DNA of 64,000 nucleotides from Petrosia ficiformis (Eukaryota > Porifera > Demospongiae > Haplosclerida > Petrosiidae). Below, one piece after another: positions 12,153 to 22,688 of the stretch. Location: positions 4,273,372-4,337,371 of the forward strand of contig OX345650.1 in NCBI GenBank assembly GCA_947044365.1. Direction: 5' to 3'. Under the pieces are notes generated by a model. That model saw only the letters and a program-made list of their open reading frames with translations. It had not been told where the DNA came from and searched no databases. Position 1 is the stretch's first letter, and the number at the start of each line of letters is the position of its first letter. The translations under genes were made by a program, and so were the position numbers.

Positions 12153-15100
12153 TGGTATGTATGTATTTTACTAGCAAGATGAATATACATGCACATGTAA
12201 AATGTTTTTCTATAAAATATTTAATCGTCTTGTATGTACATGTATGTGTACATGAGTGATACACAGTTATTACAACACATATGTAATTTCCACTCTTAAC
12301 AAGGAGATGACATAATGATTACATATCTGTTAACAACAATAAATGATGTACTTTATTCACCTTAGTAACTTTATCTAATGTATATAGCAGGTTCTAGTAT
12401 CTATCATTTCTAATTATGTGTTATAATAAATGTATATACATGTACATGTGTATGTACATGTATGTAAATCTGTATATACATAACAGTGAACTATAAGTCA
12501 GATTGCATTATTTGACCCACCTGTGTATACATGTACATGTACATGTGTATGTACACGTACATGTGTATGTACATGTACATGTGTACGTACATGTATATAC
12601 ATGTACATGTGTATGTACATGTGTATACATGTACATGTGTATGTACCTGTGTAAACATATACATGTACATATGTGACATTGAACTATAAGTCAGTTTCCC
12701 ACCTATGTATATGCATACGTATGTTGTATTTTATTATAGTAAGATGATAAGATAAATATTTATTATATTATATCACTTGTCTTTGTCTTAGAGGTGAAAT
12801 ATATCTAAACAGACACACCTTATATCATGTCTTTGTAAAGTACATGTACATGTACATATGTATATATTACTGTGTTATTGTAAATAATGTACTTACATAT
12901 GTACATGTGTATATAACTGTACATGTATGCACATATGTACATGTACATGTACATGTACATATGTATATATTACTGTGTTATTGTAATTAATGTACTTACA
13001 TATGTACATGTGTGTATAACTGTACATGTATGTACATATGTACATGTACATGTATATATGTACTGGTGTTCATAATGCAATTGAACATAAATCATTCTCA
13101 TAACTTGATCCACCTGTGCAATTAATGCTTGGGAACAGCTTACTGAAAAGGAAATCATGTTCTCAATTCTTGGTATTTCTTTCAGTTTGACAAATGTTCA
13201 GTTAGGTGAACATAATATCATTTCTTTGGAAATTATGTGTTATAATAACTGTACATGTACGTGTACATGTCTATGTACCTGTGTGTACTTGTACAAACAT
13301 GTACATGTCTGTGTACCTGTATGTACCTGTATGTACTTGTACATACAGATACATGTATATACATGTACCTGTATGTACCTGTACATACAGGTACATGTAT
13401 GTATATACAGTGAGCTGGAAGTTTATAATTTGACCCACCTGTGTATACATGTACATGTACATGTACATGCACATGTACATGTATATGTACAATTATGCAT
13501 ACATAACAGTGAACTATAAGTCAGTTCTCATATTTGACCCACCTATGTATACATGTACATACATGAGTGGGTCATGCTGTTTTGAAACCCCTTTTAGTGA
13601 TTGTAACAAAATTACAGCAATAGCTATAACTAACTATAACAAAATTCGGGTAGACACTCTTGAAACTAAACTGTATTGAACAGCCCATCCTTATTAGCTC
13701 AAACCAATCCACTACATGTACATGTTGTGTTAAGGAACAGGGTTAGGTTAGCCTAGATGGGTAGTTACGGGCGATTACTGATCAAAAGTGAATAGTACTA
13801 TCCCTGTCATTAGTACTGCTAAATATACACAATGATTAGATTAAGCTTATATATATATATTTCTGAATGCATACATTCATATTTACATGTACATACATAC
13901 ACAGGTGAACAAAAGAGGGCGTGTCCAGCATCGAGCAATTCTTATTTCAGACAACCATTTGTTTAAACTGGACCCAAACAAAGGCTATCAACGTAAAAAA
14001 TCTCCAATCCCATTCCAAGATATACAAGGATTTGGAATCAGTCCTCAGAAGGATCAAGGATTCATTGTGCATCTTCGTGGAGGGAGTGACATTATTTGTT
14101 ACATGCTATGCCCAAATCAAGAAGACAGAGTATCTGAACTGTGTGCAGTACTCTTTCAAATATGTAGAAGGTACGTTCAAATACATCAAAATGTTGAAGT
14201 ACATAATGAATACTTCGCAAATACAAATACATTTGACATTGAGGTACTTCCAATATAAATATATTTTCTAAATCTCCTTTTAGTAAGGTATTGTGACTGT
14301 TAGTACACTGAAGTAATAACAGGTCTACTGACAGAAATAGACTTTTAGAATATTATTTCAGACTTCCTTGGTTACACTTGTGACGTATTTCTGTTTCTTT
14401 TTGTGTTTTTTTAGTATGTGTTTTTGAAGTATTGCTAGGCAACCAATTACTTAAACTACTATGATTTCGTATTCCTTTGTGGTGATTGCTTTGATGCCTT
14501 GAGACATATAGAGCACTACTATGGCAGAGTGCCTTTGATAGTACCTTTGTCTGCATAGTGTTATTCATTTACCCCTCCTTCTGTCATATTATCTATATTG
14601 TGGTACTCTTAGCCACCTCTTGTATGAATGTAAGGCCCGCCTCTTTACTCTATTATACTTGTTTATTTGTCTACAAAGGATATACTGTGATAAGGAAGGT
14701 CAGTATATAATTATTATGAATACTGACTGACATAGGATCCATTATGAATATCCATTATAAATATCCTAGGGACATTATGTAAAACGTTTAACGCTACAGT
14801 TCCTCTTTAATGGATGGGCAAATGGGTGGATGGATGGATGGATGGGATGAATGGATGGATGAATAAGCGGATCTGTGGATAAGTGGATATGTGGGGAGGT
14901 TTACCCATACTTGGACAATTGCCCATAAAATATGTTATCACACACAACACAGTTACACTGTTAGAAAGGAAATCTCTACATCTCCCACTAAAAAAGAATT
15001 ATGCTTAGTATATAGTTCATGCTGTGTTCATGTTTGTTATAGTATAGTGACATCATGAAATATTAGAATGGTACTATTATGCTTGCTCGATTACACCCCC

Positions 15101-16282
15101 TAAGATATTCATATTATACTGATAGCTAAGTGTTATATTGATAATAATTCATCTTAAGTAATAGTTAGAACACACTTTACCGTGATTACGTGTTTTAATG
15201 TAGCACGAGGGCGGGTCAATAAAGGTCGAGTTTACATAATGCACGAGCCGAAGGCGAGTGCGTTATGTAAACGAGACCTTTATTGACTGCCCAAGTGCTA
15301 CATTGAAACACACGATGCACTGTCAAGTGTGTTCTAAGTGATTTATTGATGATCTGTTGAACTACCATTGTTGTTGAAGCAGCTTCGTTAGTAGAGGTGA
15401 GCAAAGTGTGCAATAACTATTTATTGCACGCAAAAGTGTGCAATAAGTGATTTAATGGTCAATCACGTGACGCAATATCTGCACTCTGATTGGCCACAGG
15501 TCACATGATCAGCAATAATTCCCTATATAGATTCTTATCACTGTTATACAACCTCTTTTTAAAGACACCTCTCTTTACATGTCCTTCAAGTGGAATCTCT
15601 TTTTATATGTACCTAAAATGGCACTTCCTTTTAAAGATGCCTCCTTTTATATGTCCTTAAAGTGGAACCTCTTTTTTACATGTTCTTCAAGTGGAATCTC
15701 TGCATTTGTTAAAGCCTGTCTAGACTCCAAACCTATAGTTTATCACTTTGTGGTTACAATGTTGATTTAAGCTACAGTAACATATAATAATTCGTCCCAT
15801 TCACATCTAATAAGGACAATGTGACACTTCATAGTCAGGCCACCTTTGTACATTAATTAACCTTTGAATGAAGAAGACCAGGGACACCTCCACTAGTACA
15901 AATTTTTATACAAGTGTTTATTAAATTTTGTTGCTATGGTAACATGCAGAGTCCTTTCTGTGTCACAATAGAACATCACAGTTGACACTTCGTACACATT
16001 TTTATATTAATTAACCTGTGAATAAAGGACACCTCCATTAGAGTACACAGAGACTATGCAATTACATTGTAGCTCATGCATGTGTGTGATATATATATTC
16101 TTTTATTTTCCTATAGAAAATGTGGTAATACTTTGAGAGTGAATGTAACCAATCCTCTTCCATTCAGTGTATCTGGAAAATACAAACAGTTGTTTTGTCA
16201 GGAGGACAAGGTTCCACGTCCACTTATTAAAAAGAACGGTGGCAATGGATTCATTCTATTCTGGCCTGTTTCTGCTTATTAA
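8180..16282 (+). CDS. MYO1D: Unconventional myosin-Id-like, C-terminal tail exons (5' end missing)
   Basis: Four exons: 8180-8327, 8476-8574, 13905-14170 and 16117-16282, together 225 codons and a stop. All have AG acceptors and GT donors, and the phases join cleanly. The translation aligns from memory with the post-IQ neck and TH1 domain of vertebrate myosin-Id: WRAS...[12 protein letters not shown] in the first exon, then [26 protein letters not shown], and near the end LRVNVTNP and GFIL. In this family the TH1 domain is basic and binds acidic phospholipids, tethering the actin motor to membranes. The motor head and IQ motifs are not seen; the first exon begins inside a codon, so the gene continues upstream. 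The second intron (8575-13904) is 5.3 kb and made largely of diverged tandem repeats. Myosin-Ig is the main alternative. Confidence 0.9.
8638..8702. repeat. GTCT/ATCT microsatellite
   Basis: A short imperfect run of GTCT and ATCT units at the start of the large myosin intron. Confidence 0.8.
9035..9585 (+). repeat. GT/GTCT microsatellite with a conserved ~165-bp 3' unit (copy 2)
   Basis: A GT/GTCT-rich tract (9035-9420) is followed by about 165 bp that closely match 6209-6375, which also follows a GT tract. The shared part starts GTGTGGACATGATGAAA and continues through a block identical over most of its length. Confidence 0.85.
10341..10880 (+). repeat. 118-bp tandem repeat, four copies
   Basis: Copies start at 10341, 10459, 10577 and 10754, each with TCATTTATCATTAAAAATAA and ending near CAGTGAACTCTAAATTC. 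Similarity is high, indicating recent duplication within the older array. Confidence 0.9.
11760..12060 (+). repeat. 63-bp tandem repeat, about five copies
   Basis: Units carry GAGCTAAAGCCTGTTCTCAT and TGCCTCATGTACATGTA with a 63-bp period. Because 63 is divisible by three, a repetitive open frame runs through; I regard it as non-coding. Confidence 0.9.
14171..16116. other. Last myosin intron
   Basis: It holds a fragment of the TTTTAGTTAACTATAAC family (about 14270-14330), a GGAT run (14817-14870), a foldback element (15198-15302), and fragments of a dispersed repeat with the phrase GGACACCTCC (15535-15720 and 15840-16050). No extra exon is needed to keep the myosin frame. Confidence 0.7.
15198..15302. 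repeat. Foldback (hairpin) element with ~44-bp arms
   Basis: Arms starting GTAGCACGAGGGCGGGTCAA and ending TTGACTGCCCAAGTGCTAC are near-perfect reverse complements around a short loop. The tip reads GCACGAGCCGAAGGCGAGTGC, which is itself partly palindromic. It is GC-richer than its surroundings. Confidence 0.85.
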
Positions 16283-16286
16283 TAAA
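16281..16286 (+). terminator. Poly(A) signal overlapping the myosin stop codon
   Basis: AATAAA shares two bases with the TAA stop of the myosin gene. If it is used, the 3' UTR would be only about 10-30 nt long. No other strong signal was needed to close the gene. Confidence 0.5.
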
Positions 16287-16491
16287 TATTTAACTGTATA
16301 ATTTATTTTCTGTTACAAAATGAGTATTGAGTGTCTAAAATTACAATTTTTAAATTTTATTAATTAATTCGTGACACGTTGAGAAGTGACATATTCATTT
16401 CTCCAATCATGATTAATTTATTTTCCATTGAATTTTGATGCCCTTTTGTCTTATGATGTCCATGTTTTAAAATGAATATTAGATATATATT

Positions 16492-16800
16492 AGGGCTGGG
16501 AATCGGCTGAGATATTGAAATCGATTATTAGTAATAATCGATTTCAATATCTCAGTAGATTATTACTAAACTTTTAAAATTGATTGATAATCAGTGGAAG
16601 ATTTTTGCCCATTAATGCAGGGAACTCCTCCCATTTGATGATCAAAAAGGCTAGCTTCCATATTGTGCATTATTTGCTGTCACATGCTTGAAAAATATCT
16701 CGTTTTGAATCATAGCATGATCGATATCGCAAACTTGAAATAATTATTGATAATCAGAAGAATTTTCGATATTGATTGATTAATCGATTTGATTTCCTGA
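16492..16800 (+). mobile_element. hAT-like short element fragment (family E), copy 1
   Basis: Begins TAGGGCTGGGAATCG and contains internal blocks shared with 30074-30465 and 60766-60950 (CATTAATGCAGG, CCATTTGATGATCAAA and similar, GATTGATTAATCGATTTGA). It carries a perfect 49-bp odd palindrome at 16507-16555. The right terminus is not clear and there is no coding capacity. Confidence 0.55.
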
Positions 16801-17132
16801 TGACAAAAATCTAAGCAATAAACTTGATGCATAATTATAATTATATAGCACAAAATTGAACCACCATCAAGTAGCAACTTGTCTTGTTATTAAATATTTG
16901 TATAATGTGAGAGGCATGAAAAATAATTATGACAACCACCACCTGCATGTATGGACAGTATAATAATTATAGGCACTGTTGATAATCATTGATGATATAC
17001 TTATATACATCGGCAATATATACCAGCAAAAAAAATTAAACTATGTTCAAGATCTGTGGATGATGCAATTTTATAGGAAGTTACTATGATGCACTGTAAT
17101 AATAATTATTAGATTCATCTTTTGTTGTTTCT

Positions 17133-17200
17133 GTTTCCTAGCAACCAATGGGAAGTTGTAGGATGTACCATGTGGTCGAGCAAACATAAAAAGAGAACTC
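17133..17200 (+). promoter_or_regulatory. Possible core promoter of the CDK5 activator gene
   Basis: GTTTCCTAGCAAC at 17133-17145 resembles an RFX X-box with one spacer base missing. It overlaps a CCAAT box (17145-17149) and is followed by a TATA-like CATAAAAAG about 40 bp downstream. Position about 200 bp before the start codon fits a promoter. This is motif reading only. Confidence 0.35.
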
Positions 17201-17382
17201 GCAAATTGGCAGTAGTAGTAAAATAAAATAGTCGATTCAATTGAAGAGTATTTGCAAACAAGGAGAGTGCAAATTATCTCTTTCCCTTAGCAGTCATTAG
17301 CACCAGAAAAACTAGTTCACACCTTTATATTTCACACGATTGGACTGCTACATAAATTGTGCTAGTTTTCACTCAAAATAGA

Positions 17383-18162
17383 ATGGGAGCTGGTATGAGC
17401 GTGGAACGAAGTGTATCTCTTGGAAACATGGACATGAAGAGCAAGTTTTCTCAAGATGTTAGAAAAATAACCTATGCAGCTGCAAAACTCAAGATAAACT
17501 CCAAACGCAGTAAAGCAGAGAAAACAACAACTCTCCGTAATAACCAGTTAGCAGAACAGCAACAGATTGAAGAACTCAAGAAAACGGAGAAGCAAGTTGA
17601 ACGTTTACCGAGCAAGAAAGAGATCCTTCCATCAAAACCTAAAAGCATCTCGGACACATCATCAACGGTTTTAGTTCGCACAGAAAGAAGATGGACACTA
17701 ACGGATCTCCTTCACTGTACGGGTAACTACGTTAATAACCAATGTAAAAGTCTGCTGTCTCGTCCAACTGCACCAGAGGTAGCCATGTGGGTTAGATGTG
17801 CTGACAAAGGACTCCAACTAAATGGATGGACAATAAATTCCTTTCTTTTGGAATCTCATATTGTGTTTACACACACACTTCTTCAGTTGGCCTTTGAAAG
17901 ATTCACTGTGCGTACCCTCACCGATGCAAAAGAACTAGTACTGATGTGTCTCTACATTTCATACACATACAATGCAAACGAAATCAGTTATCCATTACGA
18001 CCATTCCTTGTCAAGCAAGACAGAGTATCATTTTGGAATAAATGTACTGAGCTTTCGTTAGCAGCCAGCAGACACATGTTGATGCTAAACAGAGATCGAT
18101 CATACTATAAAGAACAACTTTCACAACTCAAAAGTCTAAATATCTCTTGTACTCAACACTAA
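17383..18162 (+). CDS. CDK5R1: Cyclin-dependent kinase 5 activator (p35-like), intronless
   Basis: A single-exon gene of 259 codons. The first in-frame ATG is 17383; an in-frame GTG at 17359 is less likely, and a stop lies just before it. The protein starts MGAGMS, a fitting N-myristoylation signal (Gly2, Ser6), as in vertebrate p35, which is membrane-anchored this way. Residues 1-100 are basic and Lys/Ser-rich. From about residue 102 the CDK5-binding, cyclin-box-like domain begins (RRWTLTDLL), with family landmarks MWVRCADKGLQLNGW, LMCLYISYTYNANEIS and YPLRPFLV (about 199-210). Binding of this domain activates CDK5 without T-loop phosphorylation. Human p35 is longer (307 residues), mainly outside this domain. 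The gene lies 1.1 kb after the myosin stop and 0.57 kb before the golgin start. Confidence 0.93.
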   Translation: MGAGMSVERSVSLGNMDMKSKFSQDVRKITYAAAKLKINSKRSKAEKTTTLRNNQLAEQQQIEELKKTEKQVERLPSKKEILPSKPKSISDTSSTVLVRTERRWTLTDLLHCTGNYVNNQCKSLLSRPTAPEVAMWVRCADKGLQLNGWTINSFLLESHIVFTHTLLQLAFERFTVRTLTDAKELVLMCLYISYTYNANEISYPLRPFLVKQDRVSFWNKCTELSLAASRHMLMLNRDRSYYKEQLSQLKSLNISCTQH

Positions 18163-18167
18163 GAACC

Positions 18168-18173
18168 ATTAAA
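18168..18173 (+). terminator. Candidate poly(A) signal of the CDK5 activator gene
   Basis: ATTAAA six bases after the stop codon. The following 500 bp are T-rich and could be a longer 3' UTR, so a distal site may be used instead. Confidence 0.3.
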
Positions 18174-18728
18174 TGTATATATGTGTGTTTTGTTTGTCCA
18201 CTGTAATCACTTGACACCAACCAAACAGGTATATTTTTCACTTACTGGAGACCCTTGTGGACTCTTGCTCAACTACAGTTTTAAACACTGCTTTTTAATC
18301 ACTACGAAACAGTCATTTGCTTCAGGTTTTTTTTTCTTGCTTTCACTCAAAGCATGTATCATAATTTGCACAAAATTTATAAATTATTATCTATTTTTGT
18401 TAGAGTATTGTTTTTTTTTGGGACAACAGGTCCTCAATATATACATGTTTAATATTTTTTATATTGATTATATCTGTTCCTTTGTGTCTGTTCTTGTAAA
18501 TATCAAGCATGTTGTGTAATATTCTCGACTATGACAAAATGAAAAAAACTTTTATGAAAAGATAATCTTACAAATTCAACAACTTTGAATACAATTGGTG
18601 CTAAGAATAATAACACCCTCATGGTGCCCACATGGTGTTTATGTGTATATAGAGAAAGTAGAAGGTGCCCATATTGTGAATTAATTAATTTTTTTATGAA
18701 GGGGTTTCACTCTTCGAGTGTGTAGAGC
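18174..18728. other. Intergenic spacer and golgin 5' flank
   Basis: T-rich DNA after the CDK5 activator gene, then about 100 bp containing two nearby copies of TGGTG/GTGCCCA motifs and the hairpin CACTCTTCGAGTG just before the golgin start codon. No CCAAT or TATA box was convincing. Confidence 0.5.
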
Positions 18729-18812
18729 ATGTTTGCAAAGCTGAAACAAAAGACCTTGGAAGAGAAGAGTCCCTCTACAAGGCCACCTATTACTAGGTCT
18801 CCAGCAGTTCAG
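18729..18812 (+). CDS. GOLGA4: Golgin exon 1: vesicle-capture N-terminus
   Basis: It encodes 28 residues starting MFAKLKQKTLEEKS. The MF-x-KLK-x-K pattern is the known N-terminal signature of golgin-97 and golgin-245. The donor GTAAGA follows directly. It is too short to appear as a long open frame, and is supported by family similarity and by frame continuity with the next exon. Confidence 0.85.
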
Positions 18813-20088
18813 GTAAGACGATTCATGCTGTATTCTATGACTAGAAACGTTACAAAGCTTTATATTATTGAAAAAGGCTAACAGTATGTGTGCCAGCCAT
18901 TGTATCTATCTATATAATAATATAACTCTTTAGACATCTGTTTCTGATTTAAAGAAAGAAGATGACACACAAAATATAGATCCCATAACAGAACAGGTGA
19001 ATACTTCCACAAAAAGAAGGCAGTAATTAATTTTCTTTTAGGTTACACCTACTAAGCAAGAACATGAGAATTCAGTGGAGACAAAGATGTCAGAAATGCG
19101 TGAAGAAGAGAAGATAGAGCATAGAGAACAAACAATAGAAGAAACCGATTTAGGTAAGAGAGATACACCTAAGAGGCCTTCGAATCCAGAGGACACAAGT
19201 ATCCAGCACACCCCAAAGCAACCTCCAGACCGAGGAGAACTAAATACTTCTATAGTATCTTCGGACACAGAGCACACAGGTAGTACCCCTGAAGGACAGT
19301 GGGGTAATGTTTTAGGGCGTTTGAAAAAACGTGTCATTGATTCAACTGGATATCAGGTGAAGGAAACGACTGAAAGTCCGTCTACTCAACAACACGCCCC
19401 CACATCTTCAAAGTATCGTGTTGGATCAGTTGGCGGTGAGGAAGAATTGTCCTCTTTAGAAAATGTTCCTCACGAAGATTTAACGACCATGTTAATTAAA
19501 CAACGTCAAGCTACACTCAGATATAAGGGTAGATTCAGTGAGGTAGGCATAATTTTCGTATATCATTTTGTCATCAATTCTTCTATCTATCTATCAATCT
19601 ATCTATTTTATTCATCTATCTATTCATCTATCTATCTATTTTATTCATCTATCTATTCATCTATCTATCTATTTTATTCATCTATCTATTCATCTATCTA
19701 TCTATCCATCTATTCATCTATCTATCTATACATCCAATAATGTTTTCATCTATCAATGTATATATCTGTCCATTTATTTATCCATCCCTCTATTCATCTA
19801 TCATTCAATAATTTCTATGATGTTTTTTGTACATTTGTTCACATATATACATACATACATACATACATACATACATACATACATACATACATACATACAT
19901 ACATACATACATACATACATACATACATACATACATACAGTACATACATACAAATAATATATCTCATAATTGTCTGGCTTTTATTTGCTATGAAGTAATT
20001 AGTGTTTCTTTTATTTTAAACCACATAAAGTCATGATTAAAAATGAAATTATGCTGTATATATGTAACAATGTATGTATGCATGTATG

Positions 20089-20122
<34 letters not shown>

Positions 20123-22654
20123 TGTATGTATGTATGTATGTATGTATGTATGTATGTATTGATGTATTGATGTATGTATGTATGTATGTATGTATGTATG
20201 TATGTATGTATGTATGCATGTATGTATGTATGTATGTATGCATGTATGTATGTATGTATTGATGTATTGATGTATGGTATGTATGTATTGATGTATGTAT
20301 GTATGTATGTATGTATGTATGTATGTATGTATTGATGTATGTATGTATGTATGTATGTATGTATGTATGTATGTATGTATGTATGTATGTATGTATGTAT
20401 GTATGTATGTATGTATGTATGTATGTATGTATGTATGTATTAATGTATATATGTATGTATGTATGTAGATAGGTAGTCAGGTATTTCTGAGTATGTGATA
20501 ATAAAATAATAATTGTACTATATATAGTTATGTCACTTAGTGTTCTGAACACACACTCACAGAGAACACACATATTTATATAGTATTATATTCTTATCAC
20601 TATATTATGTAAATGATTATTGCTAACATTCGCTAAGAATCTTGCCTCAGTTAGAAATCAATTGTGATAGTATGAAGCTAAAGAAGGCATGAAAAGGTGA
20701 CAGTTGCCTGGGATTGAACAGCACATGAATAGTAACTACTGGATGCACATTCAATACCAATGCAGGAGATTATGAAGGGCTGGTAGTTGTGTAGTTGTGT
20801 AGCTTAGTAGTCAGCTTGGGCACTGCCAGCTAAAGCCAGTGACCCTGGGTTTGATATCAAGTGATTGCCAGCTCAATTTAGCCTCATACCATCTGGTATT
20901 GTACTAATAATGTGATCAATGGATTCTTCTTGTTTGAATGTAGTTGATGGAGGTTCACAAAAAACTGGAAACACAATGTCAAGAGAAAGATGTAAGGATT
21001 TTGTATTCAAATCACAAATATGTTTGACCATCTGTCTGTCTGTCTGTCTCTCTTTCTGTCTCTCTCTGTCTCTCTGTCTCTCTCTGTCTCTCTCTGTCTC
21101 TCTCTCTCTTTCAGGAAACTTTTGCTGCCATGGAGAAGAAGCACTTACGAAGGTTATCTGAAATGAAAGAGGTATTTTTTCTTATAATTATTTTAGGCTA
21201 GCATTTCAAATTGATATGTTTTAGGCACAAGAACTTGATAGACAAGCTAAGATGCATATGGAAGAGTCATTTACATTGTCTCTTGAAGAAAAAGATGAGA
21301 AGATAAATGTCCTGCAAACACAAGTATGCACGCACACACACACATACATAGTCTAGTGTTGGTTTAGTTAACTATAACTGAAACCCCTTTTAGTAAGGCG
21401 TTGGGACTTTTAGTTTTTGCAATAACTAAAATTTAAAAAAAAATGGCCAATAATGAGCACTTTTAGGAGGTTAACTAAACCTTCAACATACATATATATT
21501 TGTAGATATAAATAGATATATACATACATAGATATATACACGCAATACACATATAAACTACATATATATACACAGGATGCATACATAATTATATCTATGC
21601 ATAGACGATATAGACATACATAGATTCATGTGCCAAATTAATGAAACGGAAGGATTCAGAAATCATACATAATTCATACAGAATTGGCTATCAGCTGCGT
21701 TTCACCAGTCAATATAAAAACAATTTATTTGATCTTTTAATTGATAATCAATTAACTGTCCTTTGCTAATTAATTGAGACCCAACCAAATCCTAAGAGGC
21801 CAGCTGCAAGTAAGGTGTATAGTTGTTTCCCCAATGAAATAACCTTTCTTTGGAAGTGTTTCATCACCAAGGAAGTGAAGCAATTATCCCCATGCACATC
21901 TGTCCCTTATCTTAAAGGGGCCACCTGCAAATAAGGAACTATTACCCAAAAAGTTATATTATTCAGAATTCATTATTCAATATTGTTAAATGTTGTCACT
22001 GAAGCAATCATCATGCACATCTGTTAATGTAAACCTCATCTTAAAGAGGCCACATACATGTAAGGTGCTATTCCCCAAAAGTTATATTATTCAGAATTCT
22101 TTATTAATTGTTGTCAGTGAAGCAATCATCATGCACATCTGTTAATGTTAACCCTTCTCTTAAAGAGGCCACATGCAAATAAGTAGCTATTCCCCAAAAG
22201 TTATATTATTCGGAATTCTTTATTAAATGTTGTCAGTGAAGCAATCGATGTGCACATCTGTTCATCTTAAAGAGGCCACATGCATGTAAGGTGCTATTCC
22301 CCAAAAGTTATATTGTTCAAACATCTTTCTTCAATATTATCAAGGAAGTGAAGCAATCATTATCACATATGTTAGTGAAAACCCTCATCTTCCTCTCTGA
22401 AGTGAAATTGCTTTATTCCTGATATAGATCATACTGGAACATAAACGTTATTCAATCATTTCCCTATCGAGATCATTTCATAATACAGATGTTGGGACTG
22501 TATTAGTGTTTGTATTGCAGTAATGTTTACTTTTATTCTATAAACATTCAAATATATGTATGTATATGTATGTACATTTATAAACGTACGCATTTATGTT
22601 TGTGTATGATGTATATATGTATGTGTGTATGTATGTATGTATGTATGTATGTAG

Positions 22655-22688
<34 letters not shown>

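Larger units (their letters stand above)
9640..13560 (+). repeat. Higher-order array of diverged repeats in the large myosin intron
   Basis: Nearly the whole intron is built from variants of one unit: ATCAGACATAC, TTATATCAT, CTGTAAA, a TACATGTACAT-rich stretch, CAGTGAACT, then GATCCACCTGTGTATATAT. Sub-arrays include a 118-bp unit (10341-10880, four copies, the last after a 59-bp insertion) and a 63-bp unit (11760-12060, five copies). It looks like a local amplification with several rounds of unit expansion. Confidence 0.85.

Noticed and set aside
14353..14568. Reverse-strand 71-codon frame in the last myosin intron
   Set aside because: No recognisable motif, no splice context, and length expected by chance in this much sequence.
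17359..17382. Upstream GTG start for the CDK5 activator
   Set aside because: Non-ATG, directly after a stop, and it would bury the MGAGMS myristoylation signal.
18181..18519. 112-codon frame after the CDK5 activator gene
   Set aside because: T-rich, Phe/Leu/Cys-heavy translation typical of random AT-rich 3' UTR; no family resemblance.
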